From: Phycomyces nitens
Lineage: Eukaryota > Mucoromycota > Mucoromycetes > Mucorales > Phycomycetaceae
Length of the DNA: 64,000 bases
Reading direction: 5' to 3'
Assembly: GCA_022702545.1 (NCBI GenBank)
Contig: JAHRBC010000005.1
Span: 930,001-994,000 of the forward strand
Shown: piece by piece, positions 23,897 to 36,465 of the stretch
Layout of the letters: every line of letters starts with the position of its first letter
Position numbering within the stretch: position 1 is the stretch's first letter
The notes under the pieces: generated by a model
Seen by the model: the letters and a program-made list of their open reading frames with translations, nothing else
Told to the model about the DNA's origin: nothing
The model's database searches: none
Program-made: the position numbers and the translations under genes

Positions 23897-26049
23897 TTAA
23901 TTCTATATATAGAGGGAGAGAGTGGCGATAGGCATTTTTGGAATCAAATCCACATATTCATGAGCGCGTTGTTTACTTGAAGAAGCATGTCGTAGTAGAA
24001 TCAATAAGGATATTATTTTTTAATATATATATATAATTGCTAGTGTAATATCCAGGGACCTCTTGTGCGTATTTTATTTTTTAAGAAAAATCAATACTTC
24101 TTTTACATCAGCTGTCATGCTTCTCTCCAAAAATGGCCTTGTCGGGTACGACCACAGAATAAAGGGTAATTGATTCTCAAATAGTTCATCGTCCACGTAT
24201 CTGGCTCTCTAGATATTAAATATCCAAAGACCGGTTTTGGTTGTCCCTTGGTGTTAAAGGCCAATTGTTGCCAGAACACCAAGAGATCAATAGGTAAAGA
24301 AGTCTGTTTTTTTTGGTATTTGACAAGAGTGTATTACCAGTGCAACACATGTGCAAACTCATAATCAATGTTATAGATCGTTATTTATGTTGGCTAAAGC
24401 AATATAGGAAGGAGCCGAGCATTATAGAAGCATTTGGGGAGTACTGTCAGTTGCCACAAGAATCAATTTCCACTATAATATTACACAAGAAGAGTGAGAA
24501 ATAGTTTCCTTATCATACTTGTAAATAAACCAATCATCTGTACTTTATCTGTGATTTTATAGCAACAATCATGCTATTGGCCATAAAAACATACCTAAAA
24601 AGGCAAGGAAAAGCTCATTATTTTAACGTTTTATTTTTATTTTTATAGTTGTAAAAAGAAAAACTCTGAATCCCCAAATGTCTCTAATGTTGAAGCAACA
24701 AGTTGTACTACTCTACAGCCTGTTTTTTTTATTATATAAATAAGTATGTACAATATTGATTGTAGGCTTACTTTGGTTAGCATAAGATTGATTTATAATC
24801 CTTGTGCTGGAATACTGTCCAACATTATCAAACAACATTATACATTTGCCATATATTACCCTCCTTGTTCTCATCTCCATGTACGCCTTTGTGAACATAT
24901 CTAATGTAACTTTTTAATTGTCTGTCCCACCATACAATTCATATCGCCTATCATAACTAGGTCTAGGCAGGAGGATTTAAGATGAGAGTTTTAAATTTAG
25001 TGATATCGTGATTGTGTTGAAGGGGTACAGCAAGGCTTATATATTAATCTTCTTGACCTACCTCTTGCCACAAGAACCACATTCTAATGTCCCAGGAACA
25101 CGTCCAGGTCAAACCAATAATGATATGCCAATAGATCCAATGTGGATATTGTCCATCTCTTTAATGAACTTTCTGCCAAGATTATTAGCAAACCTCTTTG
25201 TTCAAGTCAGATATCCCAAGATTGGATAGTCCATTGAGAAACCCAAACAATTCTTCTTTTTTTTTAATACATTTACAAGTTTATTTAAACGTGGATCTTT
25301 ACAATGTTGATATCAATATGCATTGCTCTACTCATCTTTAATATTGCTTTTCTCAAAATACCATGGCATAAAGTAAACATCAAGATTGCCATGTAAAATA
25401 ATATCCATCAAAACAGTAGCGAGTGTGTAGACCGTCTTGGGTTCTTTACGACTGCTGTTCAAGCAGGTTTCCATGACAAGAGCCTCTTTTTTGACCTACT
25501 ATTTTTCGAGTATTCTTTGAGGCAAGGAATTTAGAGTCAATGCTTCAAAATTTTTGGAGGAGTATCATCAAGAGTTCTCAAGTCGATACAAAACCCAATT
25601 GGCCACACACCGTTTGATTTCCTCTACGCTTTCCAAGATATACAAAATATACAAAATATTACAGAACCACATGGAAAAACTCAAAAAACTGTTTATGACC
25701 AAAACCCAAAACCCTCGCTCTTTCTCATTTTGCCTTGGCACCTCCAAGAACCACCATCACAATAATCATAAGTCTGATTCAAGGATATCAAGGATATTTG
25801 GCTGTAAAAAAGGCAGCAATTCCTTCAATCTCAAATGGTTTGCTACTTGAATAAATGATATCAAATGCCAACAGAAAAAAAAAGGGATTATATTCTTTCT
25901 AACATGTTTGAAAATGCTTAAAAAAACATGGAAAATTCTGTGCAAGAAAGTGCATTTTTTTAAAAAATACCAAAGAATTACGGTAGTACTAGCCACACTG
26001 TTTATCATTATCATGATTAGGATTCTCCATTTCAACATACTTTTTATTG
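23897..26049. other. AT-rich intergenic, no gene seen
   Basis: About 2.1 kb with only short open frames (for example 25008-25229 and 25554-25850 on +). These have plausible lengths but no recognisable family features or splice context. Confidence 0.4.
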
Positions 26050-26328
26050 TCATTCACCGAGATGGATGATGGCAGTGATATCTTGGTATTTTTGGAAAAC
26101 ATTGTGCTTTTTGGTAGACTGGGACCTATAAATACCTTTAGCTGACTGGATCATTTGTCCAAGATCTAGTGATATGCTATCGATGTGCACTATCGAAGCA
26201 TTCAATATCTGCTTCTCGGCAACAGCATAATTTATAGATTTAGGTTTGCCATGTTGGTCTACAATAGGCCATTTCTCCGTCTTTATAAAAACTATCGAAT
26301 TGCTATTATTATAACGGCCCTGGTGCAT
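26050..26328 (-). other. unassigned 92-codon open frame
   Basis: ATG at 26328, beginning MHQGRYNNSN and ending ITAIIHLGE. Composition is mixed, with charged and hydrophobic residues spread as in a folded protein, but no motif is recognised. It lies about 315 bases beyond the 3' end of the Hfi1 gene on the same strand. It could be a decayed exon or chance. Confidence 0.2.
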
Positions 26329-26449
26329 ATCACATAACCCAAAACAACCTCAAGGTTTGTATAACACATCAGACACCACTTGTCCGTGGAGTTCAACATT
26401 ATTCTCTACTAGATGGGATTTTTTTATTAATTTGATTTTCCAGAAAGAG

Positions 26450-26535
26450 AGAGAGAAAGAATATGAGTGTGAATGTATCAAGTGTGTGAGTGAGTGTGTG
26501 AGTGAGTGAGTGAGTAAGTGAGTGTGAATATATGT
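26450..26535. repeat. GTGA/GAGT simple repeat
   Basis: A tract built of GTGAGTGAGTGAGT units, interrupted and flanked by GTGTGAG variants, about 85 bases. It lies 3' of the Hfi1 gene. Confidence 0.8.
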
Positions 26536-26642
26536 AAGTGAAGGTGTGAGAGAGTGGGTGGTGGCCTTTGTACGCACTTGTACGTACGGATAGGATATCC
26601 CACATGAAATTTACAAGTATGAATAGATTTCAGGCATTATTG

Positions 26643-27943
26643 CTACGTTTGTTTTGATATAAAACAATCAGAATCACTATAAAGTGCGTTTAGTTTTTCC
26701 TTGTAAATAGGAACTTCTGCAGGAGAACTAGGCAACATCTCAAGCGTAAAGGCAAGATCCTTGGAGGTAATGAGATGAGCCAAGGATTGTGGTTTGCAGG
26801 GATAGTCCATGTCCGTGCTTTTGTCGTGTGGTTCGTTTGTACAAACGCCATTTCTCCCGGTGCGAGATGATATTTCCAGACCAATTCGTCGATTTACCCG
26901 AAGTTTGATGATAATATCGGATATAATGGTTTTTAAATAACTCTGTTTTGTTTTTCAAGAGCAAATGTAACTCAATGAATACTTTTTGATCCCATTGATA
27001 GAACATGTCCTTATTCGTACCTCTAATGCCAGAGACATCATATCCACAACATTCTCTCCCAGATCGCCCCGTAAGCCCTGCTGTATTGATACGCGTTTCA
27101 TTCGTGTATTCAAGGTGTCTCGGTCGGGAAGCTCTTTAACTTTACAACATTGTAACAAAGGTGTTGGTTTCCAGCCCTTTATATTGTCTAGAGTTAAGGC
27201 GTGTTAGACACCAATTTGAACCCTCATATTTCTGGAAACACAGCATCACACTCACTGAGGCCATCATTGAGGCGTGTAATAAGGGAGCCAGATGATTGGC
27301 CAGTGAGAGAACCAAAGGCTTTGTCTACAAATGATTTCAATTGGCTTGTATTCCCAGCCTACCCAACACACAAACCGAGTTTTAACAACACACATTTCAG
27401 TGTAAGTAGGCTTCTATCTTACCTTGACAAGCTTATTTAAACATGTCCGGTCAGTCGTATTTAATGACATAACATTCAGCTTCAACTTCTTTCGTGTCTC
27501 TAATTCTTGTGTCTCCCGAATTTCCTTTGTACGCTTGCGTTTGGGCTTGGGCTTGGGCTTGGGTTGAGTGCTGGGTTTCTGTGGTTGTGCATGAGCTTTG
27601 GCATTCTGAATTGTGCTGAGGATGAATGCATTGTGGAGATGAGCTAGAGTATACAAGTAAATCTGCCTGGATCTTATAGGCGCATTACTTTTTATCTATT
27701 ATTATTATTATTATTTGGTTTACCATTCTGTCTGGCCAGGTATAGATTGGCATAAAAATCGAATTCTATCCGACTGAGGCTTCCTGTTACGAATTCCTTC
27801 ATTGCTTTCCAGTACAATGGTCCACTGTCTCCAAGTGCATCGGCCAATTGCTGCTTAATCCTAAGCATCTCTTTCTGAGCACTTGAATGTTCTTTTGAGC
27901 TGCCATTGGGATCTTGACAAGGAATAGACGTTGTGCTGCTCAT
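26643..27943 (-). CDS. HFI1: SAGA complex subunit Hfi1/Ada1
   Basis: Five exons from the right: 27943-27724, 27643-27423, 27358-27256, 27187-27021, 26942-26643; 336 residues. Hfi1/Ada1 (human TADA1) is a core histone-fold subunit that holds the SAGA transcription coactivator together in the nucleus. The SAGA-Tad1 family signature is visible: KQQLADALGDSGPLYWKAMK with SRIEFDFYANLYL in exon 1 and HLHNAFILSTIQNA in exon 2. A Lys/Pro-rich nuclear localisation-like stretch (KPKPKPKPKRKRTKE) follows. The conserved C-terminal part has GDLGENVVDMMSLALE-SYLKTIISDII and ITSKDLAFTLEMLP, matching the histone-fold half. All four introns are GT-AG and in frame. It is upstream of, and on the same strand as, the P450 fusion's 3' end, about 1.3 kb from the next coding sequence on its 3' side. 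Confidence 0.87.
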
Positions 27944-28201
27944 GTCAAGTTTCCCTTTTTTCTATGCTCAAAAGTTTTTTCCAAAATTTCAATCTTTTTT
28001 CTGTTTTGACAAGCGCCATAAAAAATAAATAAATAAATTATAGGATAATTGGAGCACAAGGGTCTTGACGTTTAGACCAATGGCTGATAAAGTTTGATAA
28101 AGATCAACAAGCACTTGCGTTCAATATTTATATTCTATACCATCAAATTCCAAAATAAAATAAAATAAAATAAAGGGACACATAGCAACAGTCTTTCAAA
28201 G
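27944..28201. other. short intergenic between P450 fusion and HFI1
   Basis: This is the 3' end of the P450 fusion and 5' flank of HFI1, both on the minus strand. It contains AAATA/AAAATA repeats at about 28020-28035 and 28155-28172. Confidence 0.4.
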
Positions 28202-31200
28202 CTACCCCCAGACATCCTCATTGAATCGTTTGGAATCTATCCATTTCTGCAAAAGAAGCTGGGCCTCTTGTTCGTTGCTTGTCTCCCCAAAGTATGTGGC
28301 CATTGTATAGAACGTACGGCGTATCTCACGGCTCATTGCACCACTTCCACACACATACACATTTGCAGGCTTTGAATCACCTGTGGGTACCACTAGATCC
28401 CATATTTCAGAAGAGTGGACCAGCAGTTGGTGCTGGACATATTTGACAGCAGTGGGGCGCGTATTTCGAGAGAAACTAATGTAGAACTTTGACAGGATCC
28501 CGTCTTTTTCATACTGCTCGAGTTCATCCGAGAATATATAATCCTGTTCAGGATGTCTACACCCAAAGAAAAGGGTGCATGAACCAATCTTTACACCCTG
28601 GGAATGCTGAAACGCTCGCTCTTGAAGGAATCCTCGAAATGGTGCCAGGCCTGTTCCGGCTGCAATCATGATTATAGGCACAGTTGGATCAGCAGGAAGT
28701 TCAAAGATGTTCTTTGATGATTTCAAAGATGCCCTGATGAATATTCCGTTGGATCGGTATAGGTAAGATGAAGTGAGTCCATAGTAATGAGAGCCATTCA
28801 CTAGATCATCGACCAGGCCAACTACGATATGGGCTTCTTTAGGGTGAACAAGTGGAGACGAGGCAATGGAGTAGCGGCGAGGATGCATAAATCCAACTGC
28901 AGCCAGAAACTGACCCAGATCAAGACTATTGACTTGAGGGTAGGCTTTCTGTAGGTCCAAAAGGGTGCGATGTTTCTCAATAAACGCAGGATATGGATCA
29001 ATGTTGTCGACATTTGTAGTTTGCTTTTCAAAATCTTTGGCAGCATCAGGAGAAACGTTGCGAAGTTGGGACAAAAAGCACAAGAGCATGCGACGGGAGG
29101 GAGGGGATGATATGTCAGCATAGCAAGTAAGGGCATTTCTGACCGTACAGGGTCCATTAATGTTTGTGGCCAACGAACGAGACGAGGCGCCTTTAATTGA
29201 ATTGGGATCCACCTCAAATACAGAGTCAAGCACCCATCCAAAGTTTATAGCAACAGCCTCGACTATATCTGGACTATTCTTGGGCCAGATTTCGAGATGG
29301 TCGCCGGCTTTATACAACATTTCATTGGAATCTGGAGTAAAACTAGAAATGTCAATCTTTATGTGGCGTGTACTACGATTTGATCCTATGCTCTGAAGCT
29401 CTTTATTGACAGTGATCATGGCATTATGGTCTCCATTGCTATTATCTGCGGCTAGTTTCCATTTGGTCTTTTCAGCTGGGCGGATATGAATGACCTTTGT
29501 GTTGGTCTGGTTGAGATCTTTGGATGATTCAAGAGATTTTTCTGTTGAGATTGCAACACCATAGTACCCGAGGGTGTGAGTCCAAAAGTCGGCGCACCTT
29601 TTTTTTAAAAAACAACAACAACAACAACTAGTAAGCACTTTACGAGTAAATCATGTATTACCATTCATTGAATTGGGCATCAATGTCCTTGTCTGCATTG
29701 CCTCTGCCAGTCTTGAACAGACGCTGTGCACCAAACGCTTCGAATAGGCGATCAATCTTGATGGGAAAGTACTGGTATGTTCTCCAGTTTTTGTTTCCTA
29801 TTCCAAACACAGTGTACAGTAGGCCACTGAGTCCAGAGTACCCCGAGATAGCTTCTTTTTCTTCTAGAAATCTGTTGAATATCTCGGCATTGTCTGGTGG
29901 AAGGCCATTGTATGTAGCTGAACAAATTACAACGAGTTCTGCCATGCCTTTTTCCTTGGGTGCAATGTATCTTTCCGTCTCTAATACGCTCCACTTGTCC
30001 AATTCACAAAGAGTAATGTCTTTGAACCCAAAACCTTGTGCCTGAAAAGACAGCTGGGATGCATAATCTTGGGCACCGCCAGTCTGAGAGCCGTACAAGA
30101 ATGTTATCTTTGGTAATTTGGTAGCCGGACTTGAGACCAACTGAGGAAGTGTGCGTGTAACATGCTTTTTTGGCTCTATGGTAACATTTTCCAGAGGTAT
30201 GTTTGACATGGGCAAGCTGGTACGAGGTTCGATGGTCATCATAAAGCTACAAGGCTTGGTTGTGGCCATTTTAGCGTCAAAGCAGATCGGTGGTCCATCT
30301 AGATTACAGATTAGCAAATCATTAAAAGCGAGTGTTACATATAGAGAGCTAAACCAACCATTGTACATACCATAACAAAATCTGTACTTTTGCAACAGCA
30401 TGGCCAGGGTGGTTTTGATCTCCTGGATAGAGAATGCCATGCCAATACAAGCGCGAGGCCCGGTGCTGAATGGCATCCACGAATACCTCGATCGTTTCTG
30501 CTCTTCTTCTGGGGTCCATCGATTGGGATCCCATTGATAAGGATTGGGATACAGGCTAGGATTATGGTGTAGGGAATACAGATGGACTCCTACCGAACTG
30601 CCTTTTTTGATGAGATAACCACCTGGAATGACGCAGTCTTTTTTGCACATCCGGGATATTATTCTAATGGGAGGATATCTTCGCAGCGTTTCCTTGATTA
30701 TCTGGGTGGTGTATTTAAGATTGCTGATCTGTTCGCTGGTGGGTAGCTCATCGGCTGTAATACCAGAATTGACAATCTCTTGGACCAACTGTGCTTCTAC
30801 TTCTGGACTGCGCGATATCTCGTACAGTGCCCAGGACACCGTATTAGCAGTCGTGTCGTGTCCAGCAATGAGAAAAGTAACAACTTGATCACGTATATTT
30901 TCATCCGACAGACCCAGATTATCCTCATTTCGGGCATATAGCATAAAGTCAAGAAGGTCCTTGTTTTCTTTATCGTTCTTTGGAGTTCGCTTGCGGTCCT
31001 GGATTACCTCGTCTACAGTGTCATGCATGAGGCCAAGGGACCTGTCAAAGGCTCGGTTGGCTTCAATGGGAAGGGCACGGATAAATCCAGCCTGCTGTGT
31101 ACGGACAACGGCTTGTTGCAAGCAGTAGCTCATGGCCCCAATAAAAGGGTGGGATGGTGACTCCAAAGAATCGATCAAGCCGAATTTGTATCCAAATCCA

Positions 31201-32041
31201 ATACGACCAATTGTTTCAAATGTCAGTCTAGTAGACAGGTCAATGACATCTATCTGACCACCTTGTGGGATCTGCTCAATATTGCGTATAGTCTGTTGAA
31301 CAAGTTTTCCCATTTCCATTTGGTATGCCTTGGATATCAAGCATATGAGTATTATGAACATTTATATATATATATATCTTACCTTTATCGCACGAGTGCT
31401 AAAAGCAGGCATAAGAAGCTGGTGCCCCAGTTTCCAGTCAATTTCATTTGTATCGGTCGTAAAGAGGCCCTGGAGACCGACCCGTTTGACTTCATTCAAT
31501 ACTGAGCCCTTGATATTCTTTGTAAAGTATTCAGATTCCTTTGAAAACACCTCTGCAATATCAACACAGTTTGTATTGATCATTTCAGTACCGAGGATCT
31601 TGACATACACCAACGGACCGTACTTTTCAAACTGGCGTACCCACGACTCTGTACTGAAAAAAAAATGTTTTGTAAAATTATGAATATTTTTTAATAAACC
31701 AAAGATAACAATCTGTTCAGTTACATGTTTGGAAGCATTTCGTATAGAGATCCCACAAAAGGTATGCTTATTGGGCCAGGTATCGTGTGCTTGATTTGAT
31801 CCTTGAGATCTACGTACACCAACTGTTGGTTGAAAATGGCTGCTCGGCTATTCAGAATACTCTCGCTGTCGTCAAGTAGCAAGATCTCTTCTTTTGGGCT
31901 CATGATGGAGAGTGCGTCTGCAATGTGGCCACGAATAGTGTCGAGATCATCGCCTGAATCAAAGCAAATCATCTTTCCATCTCTCTCGACATTGTCAGAG
32001 CCCTTGAGAACAACAAAAAGTGACAGTTTGTGTTTTGTCAT
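28202..32041 (-). CDS. self-sufficient cytochrome P450-reductase fusion (CYP505-like) with N-terminal extension
   Basis: Five exons from the right: 32041-31725, 31653-31383, 31328-30371, 30298-29662, 29597-28202; 1192 residues. It hydroxylates a substrate (fatty acids in the P450BM3/P450foxy family) using NADPH and its own reductase. P450 domain: I-helix AGHDTT (351-356), ExxR as KETLRR, heme loop FSTGPRACIG with Cys490. FMN domain: LYGSQTGGAQDYASQL from about 583. FAD/NADPH half: RRYSIASS (968-975), GTGLAPFRGFL (1042-1052) and a C-terminal DVWG. It lacks an N-terminal membrane anchor, so it is likely soluble. Unusually, about 85 residues precede the Pro-Gly-Pro that normally starts the P450 domain (PGPISIPFVG at 88-97). 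This extension reads as alternating strands and one helix and ends LVYVDLKDQIKH. Known family members are about 1050-1070 residues, which fits an added domain. Splicing is in frame throughout. Confidence 0.93.
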
Positions 32042-35000
32042 GATAAATAAAAAAGATGGGGGTTTTTTTTAATAAAATTATTGTTATTAGTATTATTATT
32101 AGTATTATTAAGAATAATTAAAGGTTTGAAAGTATAGAAAAGATTTTTATAGTGATTGTTTAAGCAAGATATCAGTTCTTGTTGGATTTTTTCGGTGGAA
32201 ATAGGCAAGAGTATTCTATGGACAATCTGCAAGTCTATCAAATCAACAAGGAAAATTCGGCATGATATCTTCTAGCTATTTGAGAATCCAATTGATAAGT
32301 CTGTAACAAGTATATTAGCCTTGAGATCCTTTAGATAGTTGACCAAGGGTATTATATATTACATGTTATTTTTGGTTATATTTTGAATATACACGTATAC
32401 TATAATGGTTCGAATGCTGGCATTAACAGTAGATTGATACAATGTACCTGCCAATATGTTTCTTGGAATATGTTTCTTGAATCTTTTTTTTTTCTGTTTG
32501 TAAATATTTAGCTCCCCGAGATCTTGACACTCATGTCAAGAGATTTATTTCTAACGCAAAAAAAAAATATTGACAATATTGTTAGAAAAAGTTTGATGGA
32601 TATAAAGATCAGGTCATTAGGACCTTGACTAGACATCAACAAGATGCATACAATTCTATCTTTAATGAAAAAGGGTGACGCTAGCGCCATGATTCGAATA
32701 TATTTCTCTCTGCAGAAACACTTTACGGTTAGATTAGGGCAGAACAATTGACGAGTTTTTTTTTTGGCTTTCTCAGAAAGTTAAATTACGGTGCACAGCA
32801 GGAATATCTAGGAAACATGACAAAGGAGTTGGCAGAATTTAGACTAGTAAACTCGTATCGGTTAGCTCGACTTTTTATATAATAACATCATATAGTACAA
32901 TATTTGAGTATTCCAAGCCACATTGTATATTTTTGACAAAGACTGGCGTCTTTTTTTCTGACCAAACCAAACCAAACCATACTTTATGTCTGCCAATTAT
33001 TTTAGCTGCAAACAAGTCGTCATTTATTATTAAAATAATAATAATAGATATAGTCGGGTAGCTGACTAGAGTGGTCTTTAGATAATATACTAGTATAAAA
33101 ATTGCGGGTTCTTTTTTTTTTGACAATTGTTGTGCTATTTGCTGCGCCAAGACAGTTTCAATTGTGGTTAGTATACAGCCTATTTGTCTAGTAAATTTTA
33201 GGTCAGCCGTGTCGTTTGTGTATAATAATAAATATTGGTTATGTTGGCTTGAGACTATATGCTTGACTACTTTATAATTCAAGAAACCAATAGAGAGTTG
33301 TATTGATCATTGTATAAACATATTCTTGTCAATTAATTTATATCCCTAGATTAATGGATACTCTAGAATTTATCCCTTTGGCCCTTGCCCCCCGGTATTC
33401 TCTTTAGACTTTATCATCTTGGATTAGGCTTAATTATATCAAGACTAGCCCCAGAAATCCCATTGAGTGTGACGTTTGATAATCTGTTTTAGACATAGTA
33501 GGTTGGTGCTTGTCTGTAGTTGATCAGGATACTATAGAAAATTATTGATGGTAGTAATTTTGACAGAAAGAGTTTATACCTATAAAAAGTGATGCCGTAG
33601 TCCAATCACCATAGAGTCCTGCGCATAAACACATTAGTGTAATATAGAAAGGCAATTCAATCCACATTAGTTTAATACACAAGCAATTGATCTGTTTCTG
33701 ATATATAGTCAGGCTCAGTAATAAGTATACCAAAGAGCATGTTATAGCAAGTGTTGTACAATAAAGAGTAGCCTTAATGCATTGATTGATTCATTATGGA
33801 AACATTACAATATACTTTTAGGCCTCATTTTTGTAGACCTTGAATTCCATTTTGGCTGTCAGGCCAATGCTGTGCCTCCAGATCACCATTTCAGCTATCA
33901 TGTTATATTATATTTTAATTTAAATCTTTGATCTCGATTACCTTTTTGTTTTGTTTTTCTTTGATATTTTAGAAATAGAACTTTTGTATCTTGAAAGGTT
34001 AATACCTTATTTACCCTAGAATCTCACGGTAGATATCCACAACTCTAACCTTGGGGAGGTTAGACAGATTGTCTGACCTGGACGATCCAATGCCTCCTTT
34101 CTGCCAACCATGTGATTACTGCATGCCACCATCTACAAGCCCTGTATGAATCAAGAACTTTGATTTAATTTTAATAGAGAAACCCATTTGCCAAGGTACA
34201 ATATTAATCACAAGAAAAAGCTACTTAATAAAGACTGTTCAATTGGGTGTGCCTTGGAATGGCAATTATAATTGCTTTTATAGAAATAAATAAATATGCT
34301 AGAAATTAGCATCTGTCCCGAGCTGCACAGTATGCTTCTTTTACTTGGAGTTCCATATTTGTATGTGTATGTATGTATGTATTTATGTATGTATATAAAG
34401 GAAGAGAAAAAAAACATACTCTAGGCATCTACTTTTAGAGCCATTTATTTATAGTGTATACCCCTTGTAAATTGCCCTTTTGAAAGTTAAAGAACGATCG
34501 ATCATAAGGATATAGAGACATTAAAAGATCCATAGACGATCATACGATACTTGAGCACGTTTAAAGTTGGCTGTCTGGCTCAAATTGGTCAATAAATCCA
34601 GCGTCCAAGTTTCCATAAACACCCCAATTTGAGCAAATTACTCTAAAGACATGCCCATCCTGATATTCCACATTAAAAACTTTTTTTATAGCCTGCTTAT
34701 GGAAAGGGATCGAGGGGAAAAGGGAAATTCCAAGGTTCAATAACCCCCTTTATATATATATAAAAAAGTGACCTGGTGAAAGGAATATCTAAATTACAAT
34801 GGTAGTTCTGGCAAGATACCATGGAAACCAAGTCTAATTGAAAATTGGCATTTATGTTTTGTTCTTTGGCAAATGCATTTTGAGCAATATGATCCCATTG
34901 TCTGATTTCCATGGCTCTAGAGAATGGAATGTTGTGCAGTATAGGTAGATTTTGGCTGGTTATGACAGAAATGCCAAATAAATAAAAAAAAGGCGTGAAT

Positions 35001-36425
35001 CACTTCTTTGGAATATGATTGTATACTGTAAGAGGCAAATTGTGTTTCTTTATTTCATGAATAGCATTTCATCATACTAGGAAAGCTCTTTCTCTCATTA
35101 GATTAGCCTTCTCAACCAAAAAGATGGCATTGATTATACCCCTTACTCATAGCTTATATCTATTTATTGATTGATTGACTGATTGATTGATTATTCCCTT
35201 TTAATAAAAAGCCTGGAAAACAAAATGTGGTTTCTATGATATGATTCGGTATATATTAGCCAAGCATATTGTTTATTTAAATAGACACACAATGTCAAGA
35301 AAGCTTAGATCTATTAAGGTTCCAAGTAATGCACTCTATAAAAAATCATCCACAAAGAAAAAAACACAATATTGGCAAGACTAGGTTAAAAATAAATAAA
35401 TGACCAAAAAGAAGGCGCTTTATATATGTATAAAAATAAATATCCAAACAAACTGTTTTCAGGCAACGCTTTTTTTTTCTTTCTTTTTGAAAGGCGGAAA
35501 TACACAAGGATTCTTGTCAGATTCAACGAGAGATGTCAAAGTTCCGTCATCACTTTGGAGCTCCTTTAAACATAAAGCTTTTTTGCCATTAAAAATATTA
35601 TTATTGTTGTCGTTCCTTTTGAAATCCCGTCTTTACAATCTTTAAGCATTCGTATTTCCTGGTCAAATTCAAGGGCATTTTTATAGTTCAGCATATTTCT
35701 GAAACAAACAAGGCTTTTTCTTAAAATGTATATTTTAAATAGTGTGTGTTCATGAAATCCTGTACATATGGAAAACATATTACTGTATTAGGAAAGATAT
35801 CTATAGCCCTCTTTTCTTTTTGGACGGCAAGAAGATTCCCACAATGTGTTACATCGGTTGTGATCAAGAGGCTTTCTCGCAATAAATTTTTTTTTTCGAT
35901 AGTGATGAGATGGGTTTGTAATATTACAGCATAAAAATACAAAAAAAAATTCGATTATTGTAATTTATTAAATCGAGAAAAGAATAACATCCAATCGTAT
36001 TTTGTGTACAATATGCATTTTCTTTGTTTTATTTCAATCTACAATTTACAGCAAATATCCAATTCAACTGATGCGAGAAAAGAAATCTTACATAAATAGA
36101 TGCATATGTTTACATGTTTATCACTAGGCTTCTTTGGGATCAAAAGGCATTTAAAAGATTTGTAATATCATGACTACCCCAAATCTAAAAAATAAATAAA
36201 AAATAAAAAAGGGTGTTATAATACCCACTAGACAAAGTAGCGATTTGTCTCTGCTCCAAATAGCTCTTTTAAAACCAAGTGGCAAAATGGGAGAGAGAAA
36301 AAATAATAATATATAGAGGCCAATTTGGCCAAAAGAGTGTTTATGGTTTAAATGCTCCAAGATCGCTCGAGAGGCTTGAATGCTCTTTTCAATAGAGAAC
36401 AGAAAAAAAAAGGAAAGAAACCAAA

Positions 36426-36465
<40 letters not shown>

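Noticed and set aside
26455..26530. possible CRISPR or telomere-like array
   Set aside because: It is a short, imperfect GTGA/GAGT simple repeat with no spacers, in a eukaryotic intergenic region.
34010..34150. possible structured RNA (CTAACCTTGGGGAGGTTAG hairpin)
   Set aside because: A single short inverted repeat in otherwise featureless DNA; no 5S, snRNA or snoRNA boxes could be recognised.
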